From positions 2,480,001 to 2,544,000 of the forward strand of contig NZ_CP069161.1 of NCBI RefSeq assembly GCF_018802605.1: a stretch of DNA of 64,000 bases, written 5' to 3'. Below are positions 54,739 to 63,725 of this stretch, one piece after another (within the stretch, counting starts at the first letter, position 1; the number at the start of each line of letters is the position of its first letter). Source of the DNA: Paludibacterium paludis (GTDB taxonomy: Bacteria; Pseudomonadota; Gammaproteobacteria; Burkholderiales; Chromobacteriaceae). The notes beneath the pieces are model-generated. The model worked only from the letters and a program-made list of their open reading frames with translations, was not told where the DNA came from and ran no database searches. The translations under genes were made by a program, and so were the position numbers.

Positions 54739-55601
54739 TCAGCGGCGTTTGCCGTATTTGTTGCGGTTCAATTCGCGCCACAGCGCGGCCTTGTCGGCGG
54801 ATTCGGCCGGCGGCCGCCAAGTCAGCAGGAAGCGGTCGAACGCCATCGCGCTGCGATCGGCGATCCGCGCAAGATCCCGCTTGGCTTTTTTCAATTGCGC
54901 GGTGCTCACCCCCGCGTCGATATAGTGCACAAGACCAGCCGCATCGGCGAGCGCCATGTCCGCCTGGCGGCGCCGGTACGCAGGCTCTTCGCACAGGCGA
55001 TCCTTCAGCTTTTCCAGCAAAGTCAGGCGTCGTTGCGCGATGCCGCGGTTTTCCGTGAAGGACAGCAGCAGCGAAGGCTGCGCATCAAGGTAGAGCCAGG
55101 GAAGATTGTCGTGAATGCCGCCATCCCGCAGCCGCACGGTCCGGTTCGATCCTTTGCCGTAAACGGCGCCATCGGGAATCAGGCCGGTATCGACCTCGAC
55201 TGGCGGCATCAACAGCGGCAAGGCGCGGCTGGCAAGCCAGGCCTTCCATAACGGCAGATCGGGGGTGGTTGCGGCCGACAGCAGCACGTCCGACGTCAGG
55301 TTTTCCCGTTTTTCGTACAGGCTCGCCGTAAAGAGGCGCGAATGCCCTCCACGGGCAATCCCGTGGCGACGACAATGGCGGTCAGCGCGCCGGACACCTG
55401 GCGGACGCGCTCGAGCCTCGCGTCCCCCAGCCGCGCCAGAATCCCGAGATAGGCCAGGCCCTTTGCCCCGCCCCCCGAAAAGCAGATCGAGGCGAAATCC
55501 GGGGTCTCGCGTTCGCGATAACGGCGTGATCCCGGCGGGAAAGTTGCAGCATGGCGTCGATCCTTGGCGCGAGTCGCCGGCGATCCGGCGCAGCGCGCCA
55601 T
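54739..55601 (-). pseudogene. Decayed patatin-like phospholipase gene
   Basis: Two consecutive minus-strand frames together encode a patatin-like protein. The first (55601-55296) has the oxyanion-hole motif ICFSGGGAKGLAYLG. At the place of the nucleophile G-x-S-x-G it reads VSGALTAIVVA, so the catalytic Ser is gone. Near 55330 the homology moves to another frame (SLYEKRENLTSDV into LLSAATTPDLPLWKAWLASRALPLLMPP). This second frame continues through the catalytic Asp block VRLRDGGIHDNLP to the C-terminus. A frameshift plus loss of the nucleophile indicates an inactive gene. A frameshift correction alone would not restore the enzyme. Confidence 0.75.
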
Positions 55602-55629
55602 CCTGCCCCGCCTTGCTGCGGACCGACTT

Positions 55630-56109
55630 TCAAAAAACGCTCATGACCTCCACGCGGCCGTCCTGGCACGCCAACCGGAAAACCCGCTGGTTGTCCGACC
55701 CGCGCCAGGGCTTGACGGTCGGCAGATCCTGGCGGTACTTGCCGTCGACCAGCACATCCACGTACCGCAGGATCTCCAGGTCGGCGATCTCTTCGAACAG
55801 GTAACCGGTCCACATCCAGAGGGTCTTGTCCGGATAGCGCGCGCGAAAGCGCCGGCACAGACCGAGAATCGCCTCACGGTTCTGCGGGTGCAGCGGATCG
55901 CCACCGCTCAGACTCAGTCCGTCGTGGCGCGCGCAGGCGTTGAGCACTTCCGCCTCGATGTCGGCGGTGAACGGCCGACCGGCCTTGCGGTCCCAGGTCG
56001 AACGGTTGTAGCAGCCTTCACAGGCATGCTGGCATCCGGTCACGAACAGCGTGACGCGGATGCCTTCGCCATTGACCAGATCGCAAGTGTAGTAACGATC
56101 GTAATTCAT
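55630..56109 (-). CDS. nrdG: Anaerobic ribonucleotide reductase activase
   Basis: A 159-residue radical SAM enzyme that installs the glycyl radical on NrdD under anoxic conditions. The cluster motif is C-x3-C-x2-C in TGCQHACEGCYNRSTW, following NGEGIRVTLFV. The SAM-binding block is LSLSGGDPLHPQN, and the ending GYLFEEIADLEILRYVDVLVDGKY is typical of NrdG. It starts seven bases after the nrdD stop on the same strand. It is the second gene of the nrdDG operon. Confidence 0.94.
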   Translation of the reverse strand: MNYDRYYTCDLVNGEGIRVTLFVTGCQHACEGCYNRSTWDRKAGRPFTADIEAEVLNACARHDGLSLSGGDPLHPQNREAILGLCRRFRARYPDKTLWMWTGYLFEEIADLEILRYVDVLVDGKYRQDLPTVKPWRGSDNQRVFRLACQDGRVEVMSVF

Positions 56110-56116
56110 CGCCGCA

Positions 56117-58270
56117 TCAATGGTGGTCGCCGAGATGCTTGACCCGGCGCATCACTTCCTTCTGCTTGCCCGCGTTGAACGGCCGGGCGTTGGGACTGCC
56201 AAGGTAACCGCACACGCGGCGCGTGACGGACAGCGAAGCGCTGTCGGTATTACCGCACGACGGGCAGGCAAAGCCCTCGCTGGTGGCCTTCGCTTCGCCC
56301 ATGAAGCCGCACTGGCCGCACGAGTCGACCGGCGTATTGCTGCCGAAGTACGGAACATGTTCCACCGCGTAATCCCAGATCGTTTCCAGGGCCGAGAGAT
56401 TGTGCTTCATGTTGGGCAACTCCACGTAAGTGATGTGCCCGCCACTGGCATGATTCGCGTAACCGGTTTCGAAATCGATCTTCTCGAACGGATTGACCTT
56501 GCGGAACACGTCAAGATGGAACGAATTGGTGTAGTAACCCTTATCCGTCACCTCGGGGATATCGCCAAAGCGCTGCTGGTCGAGCTTGCAGAAGCGGTGG
56601 CACAGCGATTCGCTCGGTGTCGAGTACAGCGAGAAACCGAAGCCGGTTTCGGCGCGCCAGCGCTTGGTTTGCTCGCTCATGCGCCGCACGATGTCGCGCA
56701 GGAAATCACGGGCCTCCTGCGAATCGGCCGGGTGCGAGCCGAACAGCAGCACGCCGACTTCGTGCAAGCCGATATACCCGAGCGAAATCGACGCGCGGCC
56801 GTCCCGGAACAGGGCCATGATGTCATCGTCGGGATTCAGGCGGATGCCGAACGCGCCTTCGGTATAGAGAATCGGGGCGACGTTGGCCTTGATGCCTTCC
56901 AGCCGCTGGATGCGGGTCTGCAGCGCGCGGTAGCACAACTCGAGCTTGCGCGACAGGATGTCGAGGAACACCGCCTTGTCGCCCTGCGCCTCGATGGCGA
57001 TGCGCGGCAGGTTCAGACTCACCACGCCCAGGTTGTTGCGGCCGTCGAGCACTTCGCGGCCATTCTCGTCGCGCCATACCGGCAGGAAGCTGCGGCAGCC
57101 CATCGGCGAAACCGGCACGCTCGACCCGGTGATCGCGCGGTTGAGCCTGGCGGAAATGATGTCCGGATACATGCGCTTGGAGGTGCACTCCAGCGCCAAT
57201 TGCTTGATGTCGTAGTTCGGGTCGGCCGGACGCAGATTGATCCCCTCCTCCAGGAACATCACCAGTTTCGGGAACACTGGCGTGATGCCTTCCTTGCCCA
57301 GGCCCTTGATGCGCACCCGCAAAATGGACTGCTGGATAATCCGCTCGGCCCAGCTTGTGCCCATGCCGAAGGAGAAAGTCACGAAAGGCTGCTGGCCATT
57401 GGAGCTGAACAGGGTGTTGATTTCGTATTCGCAGGCCTGGATGCCGTCATAGGTTTCTTTTTCCGTGCGTTCGCGCGCATAGCGCTCGGCATCGGGAATC
57501 GCATAGCGTTGCGCGATATCCAGGTTTTTCTCGTAGGTCTTGAGGACAAACGGCGCCAGGGTCTGGTCGATGTTCGGAATCGTGGTGCCGCCATACTGGT
57601 GGCTCGCCACCTGAGCGATGATCTGGGCGGTGACCGCGCAGGCCACGCCGATCGAACGCGGACTCTCGATCTGCGCGTTGCCAAGGCGGAAGCCTTTTTC
57701 CAGCATGCCTTTCAGATCCACCAGGCAGCAATTGGTGAACGGCAGGAACGGCGCATAGTCCAGATCGTGGAAATGCAGGTCACCCGCGTTGTGGGCCTCC
57801 AGAATATCCTTGGGCAGGAAAGTGCTGGCGAACTGCTTGGAGACGATGCCGGCCATCAGGTCGCGCATCACCGGGAATACGTTGGCGTCCTTGTTGGCGT
57901 TTTCAGTGGTGGCTTCCTCATCGGTTTTCTGAACAAGCCCCATCAGTTTGGCGTGCAGCGCCGAACCTCGCTCGCGGATGACATCCCGGTCATGCCGGTA
58001 CTGGATGTAGACCCGGGCCACCTCCGGATACTCGTGCATCAGGGCGTTCTCGACCATCAGCTGGATCATCGGGATGTCGAGCGTTCCCTGCTCCGCGGCG
58101 ATCCGGCAACGCTCCTCCACCCGGGAGGCGATTTCCAGCGCCAGCTTGCCGGGCGCCCAGTAACCGGCCGCGGCGGCCGCTTTTTCGCAGGCCTCGACAA
58201 TCTTGCTGATATCGAAGGAAACGACGGCCCCGTCACGTTTGATCACTTGCATCATCAGGTAGGCTTTCAT
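56117..58270 (-). CDS. nrdD: Anaerobic ribonucleoside-triphosphate reductase (class III)
   Basis: A 717-residue glycyl radical enzyme that reduces ribonucleoside triphosphates without oxygen. An N-terminal ATP-cone (QVIKRDGAVVSFDISKIVEACEKAA) controls activity. The barrel contains LHFHDLDYAPFLPFTNCCLVDLKGML. A zinc site is formed by CGQCGFMGE and CPSCG. The radical glycine is G688 in RRVCGYLGS, near the C-terminus. ATG 58270 is used; in-frame ATGs at 58255 and 58252 give nearly the same protein. With nrdAB at the other end of the window the cell can make dNTPs with or without oxygen. An FNR-like site overlapping half a NrdR box lies upstream. Confidence 0.95.
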   Translation of the reverse strand: MKAYLMMQVIKRDGAVVSFDISKIVEACEKAAAAAGYWAPGKLALEIASRVEERCRIAAEQGTLDIPMIQLMVENALMHEYPEVARVYIQYRHDRDVIRERGSALHAKLMGLVQKTDEEATTENANKDANVFPVMRDLMAGIVSKQFASTFLPKDILEAHNAGDLHFHDLDYAPFLPFTNCCLVDLKGMLEKGFRLGNAQIESPRSIGVACAVTAQIIAQVASHQYGGTTIPNIDQTLAPFVLKTYEKNLDIAQRYAIPDAERYARERTEKETYDGIQACEYEINTLFSSNGQQPFVTFSFGMGTSWAERIIQQSILRVRIKGLGKEGITPVFPKLVMFLEEGINLRPADPNYDIKQLALECTSKRMYPDIISARLNRAITGSSVPVSPMGCRSFLPVWRDENGREVLDGRNNLGVVSLNLPRIAIEAQGDKAVFLDILSRKLELCYRALQTRIQRLEGIKANVAPILYTEGAFGIRLNPDDDIMALFRDGRASISLGYIGLHEVGVLLFGSHPADSQEARDFLRDIVRRMSEQTKRWRAETGFGFSLYSTPSESLCHRFCKLDQQRFGDIPEVTDKGYYTNSFHLDVFRKVNPFEKIDFETGYANHASGGHITYVELPNMKHNLSALETIWDYAVEHVPYFGSNTPVDSCGQCGFMGEAKATSEGFACPSCGNTDSASLSVTRRVCGYLGSPNARPFNAGKQKEVMRRVKHLGDHH

Positions 58271-58413
58271 CCATTAGACCGGCCGCGCACGGCCCGGGTT
58301 GTCGACATCGGGCGAAATCCGCCACCGGGGCGTCCGCTCGAATCCAGGGGTGATACTGTATGGCGAATTGCTCATGACAGGGGATATTTTTTTGCAAAAT
58401 GTAGTAATGAAAT

Positions 58414-58437
58414 TTGCCCTTGATCAAGATATTGTGT
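58414..58437 (-). promoter_or_regulatory. FNR-like site and half NrdR box upstream of nrdD
   Basis: On the minus strand TTGATCAAGGGCAA (58427-58414) keeps eight of ten FNR positions. Overlapping it, ACACAATAT (from 58437) is a perfect left half of the NrdR consensus with a degenerate right half (12 of 16 in total). Both lie about 145-165 bases upstream of nrdD. Anaerobic induction and dNTP-dependent repression would make sense, but no second NrdR box is seen at helical spacing. Confidence 0.45.
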
Positions 58438-58564
58438 TTTTACCGCCCAGACCGCGAAGTATGACCGCGGACAGAATCCGCACTGAAAGCCGGTATTTAA
58501 AAGCCGAACGGACGCACAACCCACCATTACCGCGTTCATGATTCCCCATCCGGGAGCAGATCCA

Positions 58565-58801
58565 ATGAGTCGAGTCCCGCCTCGAAAACCGGTGAGGGAA
58601 GCGGCGCCGAGCGGCCCCGGGGCGCGGCTGGTCGACAACGCCCAATTCACCCTTTACATCAAGAGCGCTGACGACCGGGAAGCGACATTCGCTGTGCGGC
58701 AGCTTGCCGCGCTCCGGGATTTCATCGAGCGATCGAATCGGCGTTGCGGGCCGTTCGCCTCCCCCCTTTCGCTCTGCCGCCATCCGGCAACTGGCGTTTA
58801 G
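58565..58801 (+). CDS. Small hypothetical ORF
   Basis: A 78-residue ORF beginning MSRVPPRKPVREAAP after GGGAGCAGATCCA, between the divergent nrdD and PTS genes. The middle part LVDNAQFTLYIKSADDREATFAVRQLAALRDFIERSNRR looks like ordinary protein, the C-terminal end less so. No family is recognised and an opposite-strand frame overlaps it. It may be a real small gene, the front part of a broken one, or chance. Confidence 0.3.
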   Translation: MSRVPPRKPVREAAPSGPGARLVDNAQFTLYIKSADDREATFAVRQLAALRDFIERSNRRCGPFASPLSLCRHPATGV

Positions 58802-59013
58802 GCCAGTCTTGACGAATACTTCACCCGCAAGCAGAAAAAACATTGTCATGGCGCTGATTCTGCGGGATTTTTCTTGCGGCGAGCCATCCCGGCTCCCGCC
58901 GCCTGACGCCGCAACGCTCCCGCAGATCGTGTTCCCGGGAAAAAGTGTGCCATTTTGGATAATGCCAGCGGGAAAACCCGCCCGCGGTTTGACGTAGATA
59001 AAGCTTTTCGACT

Positions 59014-59028
59014 TGTAACAATGTTACA
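59014..59028. promoter_or_regulatory. Perfect palindrome upstream of the PTS operon
   Basis: TGTAACA-A-TGTTACA is an exact inverted repeat with seven-base arms. It resembles the TGTARTT-type sites of the sugar regulator HexR, and its place 267 bases upstream of a glucose PTS gene would suit a carbohydrate regulator. Assignment to HexR is inference; other GntR/RpiR-type regulators bind similar repeats. Confidence 0.5.
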
Positions 59029-59163
59029 TTTTGATGCAGAGTAATCGCCGCCATCCGTGTTGCATTGCTACACGGCGCGCCGTGACTCCCCGGCGGGATG
59101 ACAGCACACGGTGTTGTCGACGAGCGACGGATCCACAACGGGGACACGAGGAATCTTCGGGGA

Positions 59164-59193
59164 TTGACAGAATAAGTTTAAACGACAACTAAT
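59164..59193 (+). promoter_or_regulatory. Candidate sigma-70 promoter of the PTS operon
   Basis: TTGACA at 59164-59169 is a perfect -35 element. ACTAAT at 59188-59193 matches four of six -10 positions with an 18-base spacer. It is followed by about 100 bases of leader before the fusion gene. Confidence 0.5.
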
Positions 59194-59294
59194 AAATAGT
59201 ACGGTGCAGGTAGGGCTATTCCTGTTTAGCGTGCCACCGGCTCTCTTTCGCCCCGTTGGGGTTCCAGGGCCGGGGCAGATCGTGAGGTTTCGTT

Positions 59295-61808
59295 ATGTCA
59301 ACATCCGCGCATCACCGGGAGCGGGTTCTCTGCGCCCCTCTGTCCGGCACCCTCGTTCCTCTTGCCGAGGTTCCCGATCCGGTTTTTTCCGAAAAAATGC
59401 TGGGCGACGGCATCGCCATCTTTCCCGCCGGCGACCGTCTTGTCGCGCCGTGCGACGGCACCGTCACCCAGATCCACGCGGCGCATCACGCGCTGACCCT
59501 GAGCACCGACGAGGGCATCGACATTCTGATGCATATCGGCCTGGACACCGTTCTGCTCAAGGGCGAGGGATTCGCCCTGCTCGTCGGACAGGGCGAACGT
59601 GTCGCGGCGGGCACGCCGCTCATCGAATTCGACATGGATTTCCTGAAAAGCCGGGCCCGCAGCATCGTCACGCCGGTCATCGTGCTCGGCGGCGGAACGC
59701 TCGCCGGCGCGGGCAGCCCCGGCAATTTCGTCAGCGCCGGCTTCGACCCGGTTCTGCGGCTCGTTCCGGACACCGCATCCGCGGAGCGGGACACCCCCGC
59801 CCCCGCCGCGCAACGGGCCGAATCCGAACCGATCCGGGTCGCCGGGCCGGCCGGCCTGCACGCGCGCCCCTGCGCGGTGATCGCCGCGATCGCCAAAACC
59901 TTCGCGTCGGACATACGGCTCGAGTGCCGGGGCGACAGCGCCAACGCCAAGAGCGTGGTCTCCCTGATGGGTCTGAGCGTGGTGTTCGGCGATACGGTGC
60001 GCCTTGTCGCCGAAGGTCCCGACGCCGACGCCGCCATCGCCGCGCTGCGCCAGCCCGCCGCGGGAGACCCGCACGAAGCCGCGCCGGTCGCGACCCCGAT
60101 CGCTCCCCGCCCCCTTGCCGGCGGCGAGCCCGGACTGCTCTGTGGCTTCGGGGCGTGTGCCGGCATCGCGGTGGGGCAAAGCTACCGCCTTTCCGCCCAG
60201 GACGTCAGCGTCGCCGAAACCGGATCGGGAGAAGAGCACGAACACAGTGCGCTGGCGGCCGCGCTGACCACGGCCCGTCTTCAGCTTGACGAGCTCGCGC
60301 GCACGGGAGGCGCCGACGGCGCGGGAATTTTCGCGGCGCATCAGGCGCTCCTCGAAGACCCCGACGTGCTGGATCGCGCCCAGGCGGGCATCCGGACCGG
60401 CCAAAGCGCCGCCTTCGCCTGGAAGCAAGCCTTCACGCTATGCGCCGACCGGATCGCCGCGCTACCCAATCCGGCCCAGGCGGCGCGCGCCGACGACTTG
60501 CGCGACATCGGACTTCGCGTGCTGCGGATTCTCACCGGAACGCAGCTGTCGATGCCCGACCTCCCCGAAGGCTCGATTCTCATCGCCGAGGAGCTGACGC
60601 CATCCCTGACGGCCGGACTGGATCGCACCCGGGTCGCGGGCTTGTGCACCATCGGGGGAAGCCCGACCAGCCATGTCGCCATCCTCGCCCGCTCGCTGGA
60701 CATTCCCGCCGTGGTCGGCATCGATCCGGCGGCGCTGGCGCTGGAAAACGGCACGCCCGTCATCCTGGACGGCGAACGTGGCACCCTGCATGCCGCTCCG
60801 GACGAGGACGCGCTCGGCCGGGCCGTCGCGCGCCGCGCCGAGCAGCAACGCATGCGCGCGAGCGCGCACCGGGAGGCCGCGCAGGAAGCCGTGACGACCG
60901 ACGGGCACCGGGTCGAAGTGGTCGCCAACATCGGAGGCCTCGACGACGCGGAACAGGGCCTCGCCAATGGCGCCGAAGGGGTGGGTCTGCTGCGCTCGGA
61001 GTATCTGTTCCTGCAGCGCGCCGACGCGCCTTCCGAGGAAATGCAGGCCGAGGCCTACGCAGGCATCGCCCGCGCGGTCGGCACCGACCGGCCGCTGGTG
61101 ATTCGCACGCTCGACGTCGGCGGCGACAAACCGCTCGGCTATCTGCCGATGCCCGCGGAGGACAACCCCTTCCTTGGCGTGCGAGGAATCCGCCTGGGGC
61201 TGGCCAGACCCGACATCCTGCGCACGCAATTGCGCGCCATCCTGCGCGCGGCTCCCGTCACCCGGCTCTGTATCATGTTTCCGATGATCGCCACGCTGGG
61301 CGAGCTGCGCCGCTGCAAGGCGATGGTCGAGGAGGAGCGCGCCCGGCTCGGCATGCCGCCCGTGCGGATCGGCATCATGGTCGAAGTCCCCTCCGCCGCC
61401 ATCCTCGCCGAACAGTTCGCGCGCGAAGCGGATTTCTTCTCCATCGGCACCAATGACCTGACCCAGTACACCCTGGCCATGGACCGCAATCATCCGGCTC
61501 TCGGCAACGAGGCCGACGCGCTCGACCCTGCCGTGCTGCACCTGATCCGCCAGACCGTCGACGCCGCCCACCGGCACGGCAAATGGGTCGGGGTATGCGG
61601 CGGGCTCGCATCGGATCCGCTGGCCGTGCCGCTGCTGATCGGCCTCGGCGTCGACGAGCTGTCGGTCAGCGTCCCGTCGATTCCGCAGATCAAGGCTCTG
61701 GTTCGCCGCCACGCGAAAAGTGAATGCGAGGCGCTGGCGACCGAGGTGTTGTCGCTCGGCACGGCCGCCGAGGTACGGACACGTTTGACGAAAGCAGTGA
61801 AAGACTAG
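59295..61808 (+). CDS. PTS fusion protein IIA(Glc)-HPr-Enzyme I
   Basis: An 837-residue cytoplasmic phosphorelay protein with three PTS modules in one chain. IIA(Glc) occupies about 1-155, with the phospho-His H80 in [11 protein letters not shown] and its partner His near 65. HPr occupies about 178-253, with H189 in GLHARPC and the regulatory-type S220 in AKSVVSL. Enzyme I fills about 280-837, with H460 in [14 protein letters not shown], the PEP-binding [12 protein letters not shown] block and the catalytic Cys in [10 protein letters not shown]. It moves phosphate from PEP to the IIB domain of the permease encoded 44 bases downstream. The same architecture is known as NagF in other betaproteobacteria. 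All phosphorylation sites are intact. Confidence 0.93.
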   Translation: MSTSAHHRERVLCAPLSGTLVPLAEVPDPVFSEKMLGDGIAIFPAGDRLVAPCDGTVTQIHAAHHALTLSTDEGIDILMHIGLDTVLLKGEGFALLVGQGERVAAGTPLIEFDMDFLKSRARSIVTPVIVLGGGTLAGAGSPGNFVSAGFDPVLRLVPDTASAERDTPAPAAQRAESEPIRVAGPAGLHARPCAVIAAIAKTFASDIRLECRGDSANAKSVVSLMGLSVVFGDTVRLVAEGPDADAAIAALRQPAAGDPHEAAPVATPIAPRPLAGGEPGLLCGFGACAGIAVGQSYRLSAQDVSVAETGSGEEHEHSALAAALTTARLQLDELARTGGADGAGIFAAHQALLEDPDVLDRAQAGIRTGQSAAFAWKQAFTLCADRIAALPNPAQAARADDLRDIGLRVLRILTGTQLSMPDLPEGSILIAEELTPSLTAGLDRTRVAGLCTIGGSPTSHVAILARSLDIPAVVGIDPAALALENGTPVILDGERGTLHAAPDEDALGRAVARRAEQQRMRASAHREAAQEAVTTDGHRVEVVANIGGLDDAEQGLANGAEGVGLLRSEYLFLQRADAPSEEMQAEAYAGIARAVGTDRPLVIRTLDVGGDKPLGYLPMPAEDNPFLGVRGIRLGLARPDILRTQLRAILRAAPVTRLCIMFPMIATLGELRRCKAMVEEERARLGMPPVRIGIMVEVPSAAILAEQFAREADFFSIGTNDLTQYTLAMDRNHPALGNEADALDPAVLHLIRQTVDAAHRHGKWVGVCGGLASDPLAVPLLIGLGVDELSVSVPSIPQIKALVRRHAKSECEALATEVLSLGTAAEVRTRLTKAVKD

Positions 61809-61852
61809 GCAGCCCGTCAGGGCCACGACTCAACAAGGAGAGGGACACGATC

Positions 61853-63655
61853 ATGTCTGTCAATGCGTTTTCGGTTCTGCAAAAAATCGGCAAATCACTG
61901 ATGATGCCCGTGGCGGTGCTGCCCGTCGCGGGCCTGCTGCTCGGCATCGGCAGCGCCAACTTCGGTTGGATGCCGGCCATTCTGTCTCACCTGATGGCGC
62001 AAGGAGGGGGCGCCATCTTCGGCAATCTGCCGATCATCTTCGCCGTCGGCGTCGCCCTCGGCCTCACGGAAAACGATGGCGTGGCGTCGATCGCCGCCAT
62101 CGTCGGCTATGTGGTGCTCCTGGGCGCGATGGGCGTGATGGCGGGCGTGCTCGGCGCCCATACCTCCCAGGTCATGGGCATCGCCACCATGGACACCGGC
62201 GTGTTCGGCGGCATCCTCTCGGGGGTGGTGGCCGCGGTGCTGTTCAACCGCTACTATCGGATCGACCTGCCCCCCTACCTGGGCTTCTTCGCGGGCAAGC
62301 GCTTCGTGCCGATCGTCACGGCCGTCGCCTGCCTCGTGCTGGGCGTCGTGTTGTCCTTCGTCTGGGCTCCCGTTCAGGTGGGTATGAATACGTTTTCCCA
62401 CTGGGCGGCGGTCAGTAACCCTTCGGTCGCCGTCACGCTCTACGGCGTGGTGGAGCGGCTGCTTCTGCCGTTCGGTCTGCATCATATCTGGAACGTGCCG
62501 TTCTTCTTCCAGATGGGCGACTTCGTGGACGCCGGCGGGAAACTGATCCATGGCGACATCAACCGCTTCTTCGCGGGCGACCCGACCGCCGGCATTCTCG
62601 CCGGCGGCTTCCTGCCGAAGATGTGGGGCCTGCCGGCCGCCGCCATCGCCATCTGGCACTCGGCCAAACCGGAAAACCGCGCGGCGGTCGGTTCCATGAT
62701 GGTGTCGGCGGCCCTGACGTCCTTCCTGACCGGCATCACCGAGCCGATCGAGTTTTCCTTCATGTTCGTCGCCCCGGTGCTGTATGCCATCCACGCGGCG
62801 CTGGTCGGCCTCGCCTTCTACCTGATGAACATCTTTGGCGCCCACATGGGCTTCACCTTCTCGCAAGGCGCCATCGACTTCGGCCTATTCTATGTGCGCG
62901 ATGTGCGCCCCTGGCTGGTCTTCGTTCTCGGACCGATCTACGCGGTCGTTTACTACACGGTGTTCCGCGTCGTCATCCGGGCGCTTGACCTGAAGACGCC
63001 GGGCCGGGAGACGGAAGCCGCCGCGATGTTCGCGGCCACCCCGGCGCCAGCCGCCGCAACGGCTTTCGCCCCGGCTCAGCCCTCCGCATCTGCACCGGCC
63101 ACCCCTTCGGCTCCATCCGGCGGCATCGCGGCCGATCTTGTCGAGGCCTTCGGCGGCGCCGGCAATCTCGTCAGCCTCGACGCCTGCATCACCCGCCTGC
63201 GCATCAGCGTCAACGATGTGGCGCGGGTCGACCAGTCCCGGCTCAAGACCCTGGGCGCCGCCGGCGTCATGGTGGTGGGCAACAACGTCCAGGCGATCTT
63301 CGGCCCCAAGTCCGAGAACTTGAAAACCGCGATGGACTCCTATCTGAAAGGCCCGGCCGCCCCGCGTTCCGCCACCGTCCCGGCGCCGGAAAGCGGAACG
63401 CCTCCGGTTCCGCCCGGCGATGTCGCGGCCGACCTCGTCGAGGCCTTCGGCGGCGCCGGCAACCTCGTCAGTCTCGACGCCTGCATCACCCGCCTGCGCA
63501 TCAGCGTCAACGATGTGGCGCGGGTCGACCAATCCCGGCTCAAGGCCCTGGGCGCCGCCGGCGTCATGGTGGTGGGCAACAACGTCCAGGCGATCTTCGG
63601 ACCCAAGTCCGAGAACCTGAAAACCGCGATGGACGCCTACCTGAGAGGACGATGA
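61853..63655 (+). CDS. ptsG: Glucose-type PTS permease IIC with two tandem IIB domains
   Basis: A 600-residue sugar permease. The IIC domain (about 1-385, ten helices) is closely PtsG-like: [52 protein letters not shown] and [22 protein letters not shown]. After the KTPGRE hinge and an Ala/Pro-rich linker, one IIB domain lies at 425-501 and a second at 524-600, separated by a 22-residue Pro-rich linker. Each keeps the phosphorylated Cys in LDACITRLR (C445 and C544). They differ at only five of 77 residues. E. coli PtsG has a single IIB (477 residues). Glucose is the likely substrate by similarity to PtsG rather than NagE. RBS AAGGAGAGGG precedes the start. Confidence 0.92.
   Translation: MSVNAFSVLQKIGKSLMMPVAVLPVAGLLLGIGSANFGWMPAILSHLMAQGGGAIFGNLPIIFAVGVALGLTENDGVASIAAIVGYVVLLGAMGVMAGVLGAHTSQVMGIATMDTGVFGGILSGVVAAVLFNRYYRIDLPPYLGFFAGKRFVPIVTAVACLVLGVVLSFVWAPVQVGMNTFSHWAAVSNPSVAVTLYGVVERLLLPFGLHHIWNVPFFFQMGDFVDAGGKLIHGDINRFFAGDPTAGILAGGFLPKMWGLPAAAIAIWHSAKPENRAAVGSMMVSAALTSFLTGITEPIEFSFMFVAPVLYAIHAALVGLAFYLMNIFGAHMGFTFSQGAIDFGLFYVRDVRPWLVFVLGPIYAVVYYTVFRVVIRALDLKTPGRETEAAAMFAATPAPAAATAFAPAQPSASAPATPSAPSGGIAADLVEAFGGAGNLVSLDACITRLRISVNDVARVDQSRLKTLGAAGVMVVGNNVQAIFGPKSENLKTAMDSYLKGPAAPRSATVPAPESGTPPVPPGDVAADLVEAFGGAGNLVSLDACITRLRISVNDVARVDQSRLKALGAAGVMVVGNNVQAIFGPKSENLKTAMDAYLRGR
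63125..63355 (+). repeat. IIB domain repeat, copy 1
   Basis: This 231-base segment encodes the first IIB domain of the PTS permease. It has an in-frame copy 297 bases downstream; by hand alignment about 14 of 231 bases differ, most of them in codon third positions. Confidence 0.9.
63422..63652 (+). repeat. IIB domain repeat, copy 2
   Basis: Second copy of the IIB-coding segment, ending just before the stop codon. It is separated from copy 1 by a 66-base linker coding for Pro- and Ala-rich residues that is not itself duplicated. Confidence 0.9.
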
Positions 63656-63725
63656 ATCCCCTGCCGGGGGCCGGACAACCGCGCCTCCGGCAACACAGTG
63701 ATTGATTGACTTGAGGAAATGAACG

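Larger units (their letters stand above)
58802..59294 (+). other. Long leader region before the PTS genes
   Basis: No gene is supported in these roughly 490 bases. They contain a perfect palindrome at 59014-59028 and a promoter-like TTGACA at 59164-59169 with ACTAAT at 59188-59193 (18-base spacer), both listed separately, plus an AT-rich block at 59165-59205 fitting the PTS promoter. Confidence 0.5.

Noticed and set aside
56120..58423. A 767-codon plus-strand frame opposite nrdD
   Set aside because: Mirror of nrdD codon bias; the nrdD reading has the glycyl radical and zinc motifs in order.
61853..63655. N-acetylglucosamine permease NagE instead of PtsG
   Set aside because: The upstream fusion protein resembles NagF, but the IIC sequence follows PtsG wording ([37 protein letters not shown]) rather than NagE. 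Glucose is preferred, though not proven.
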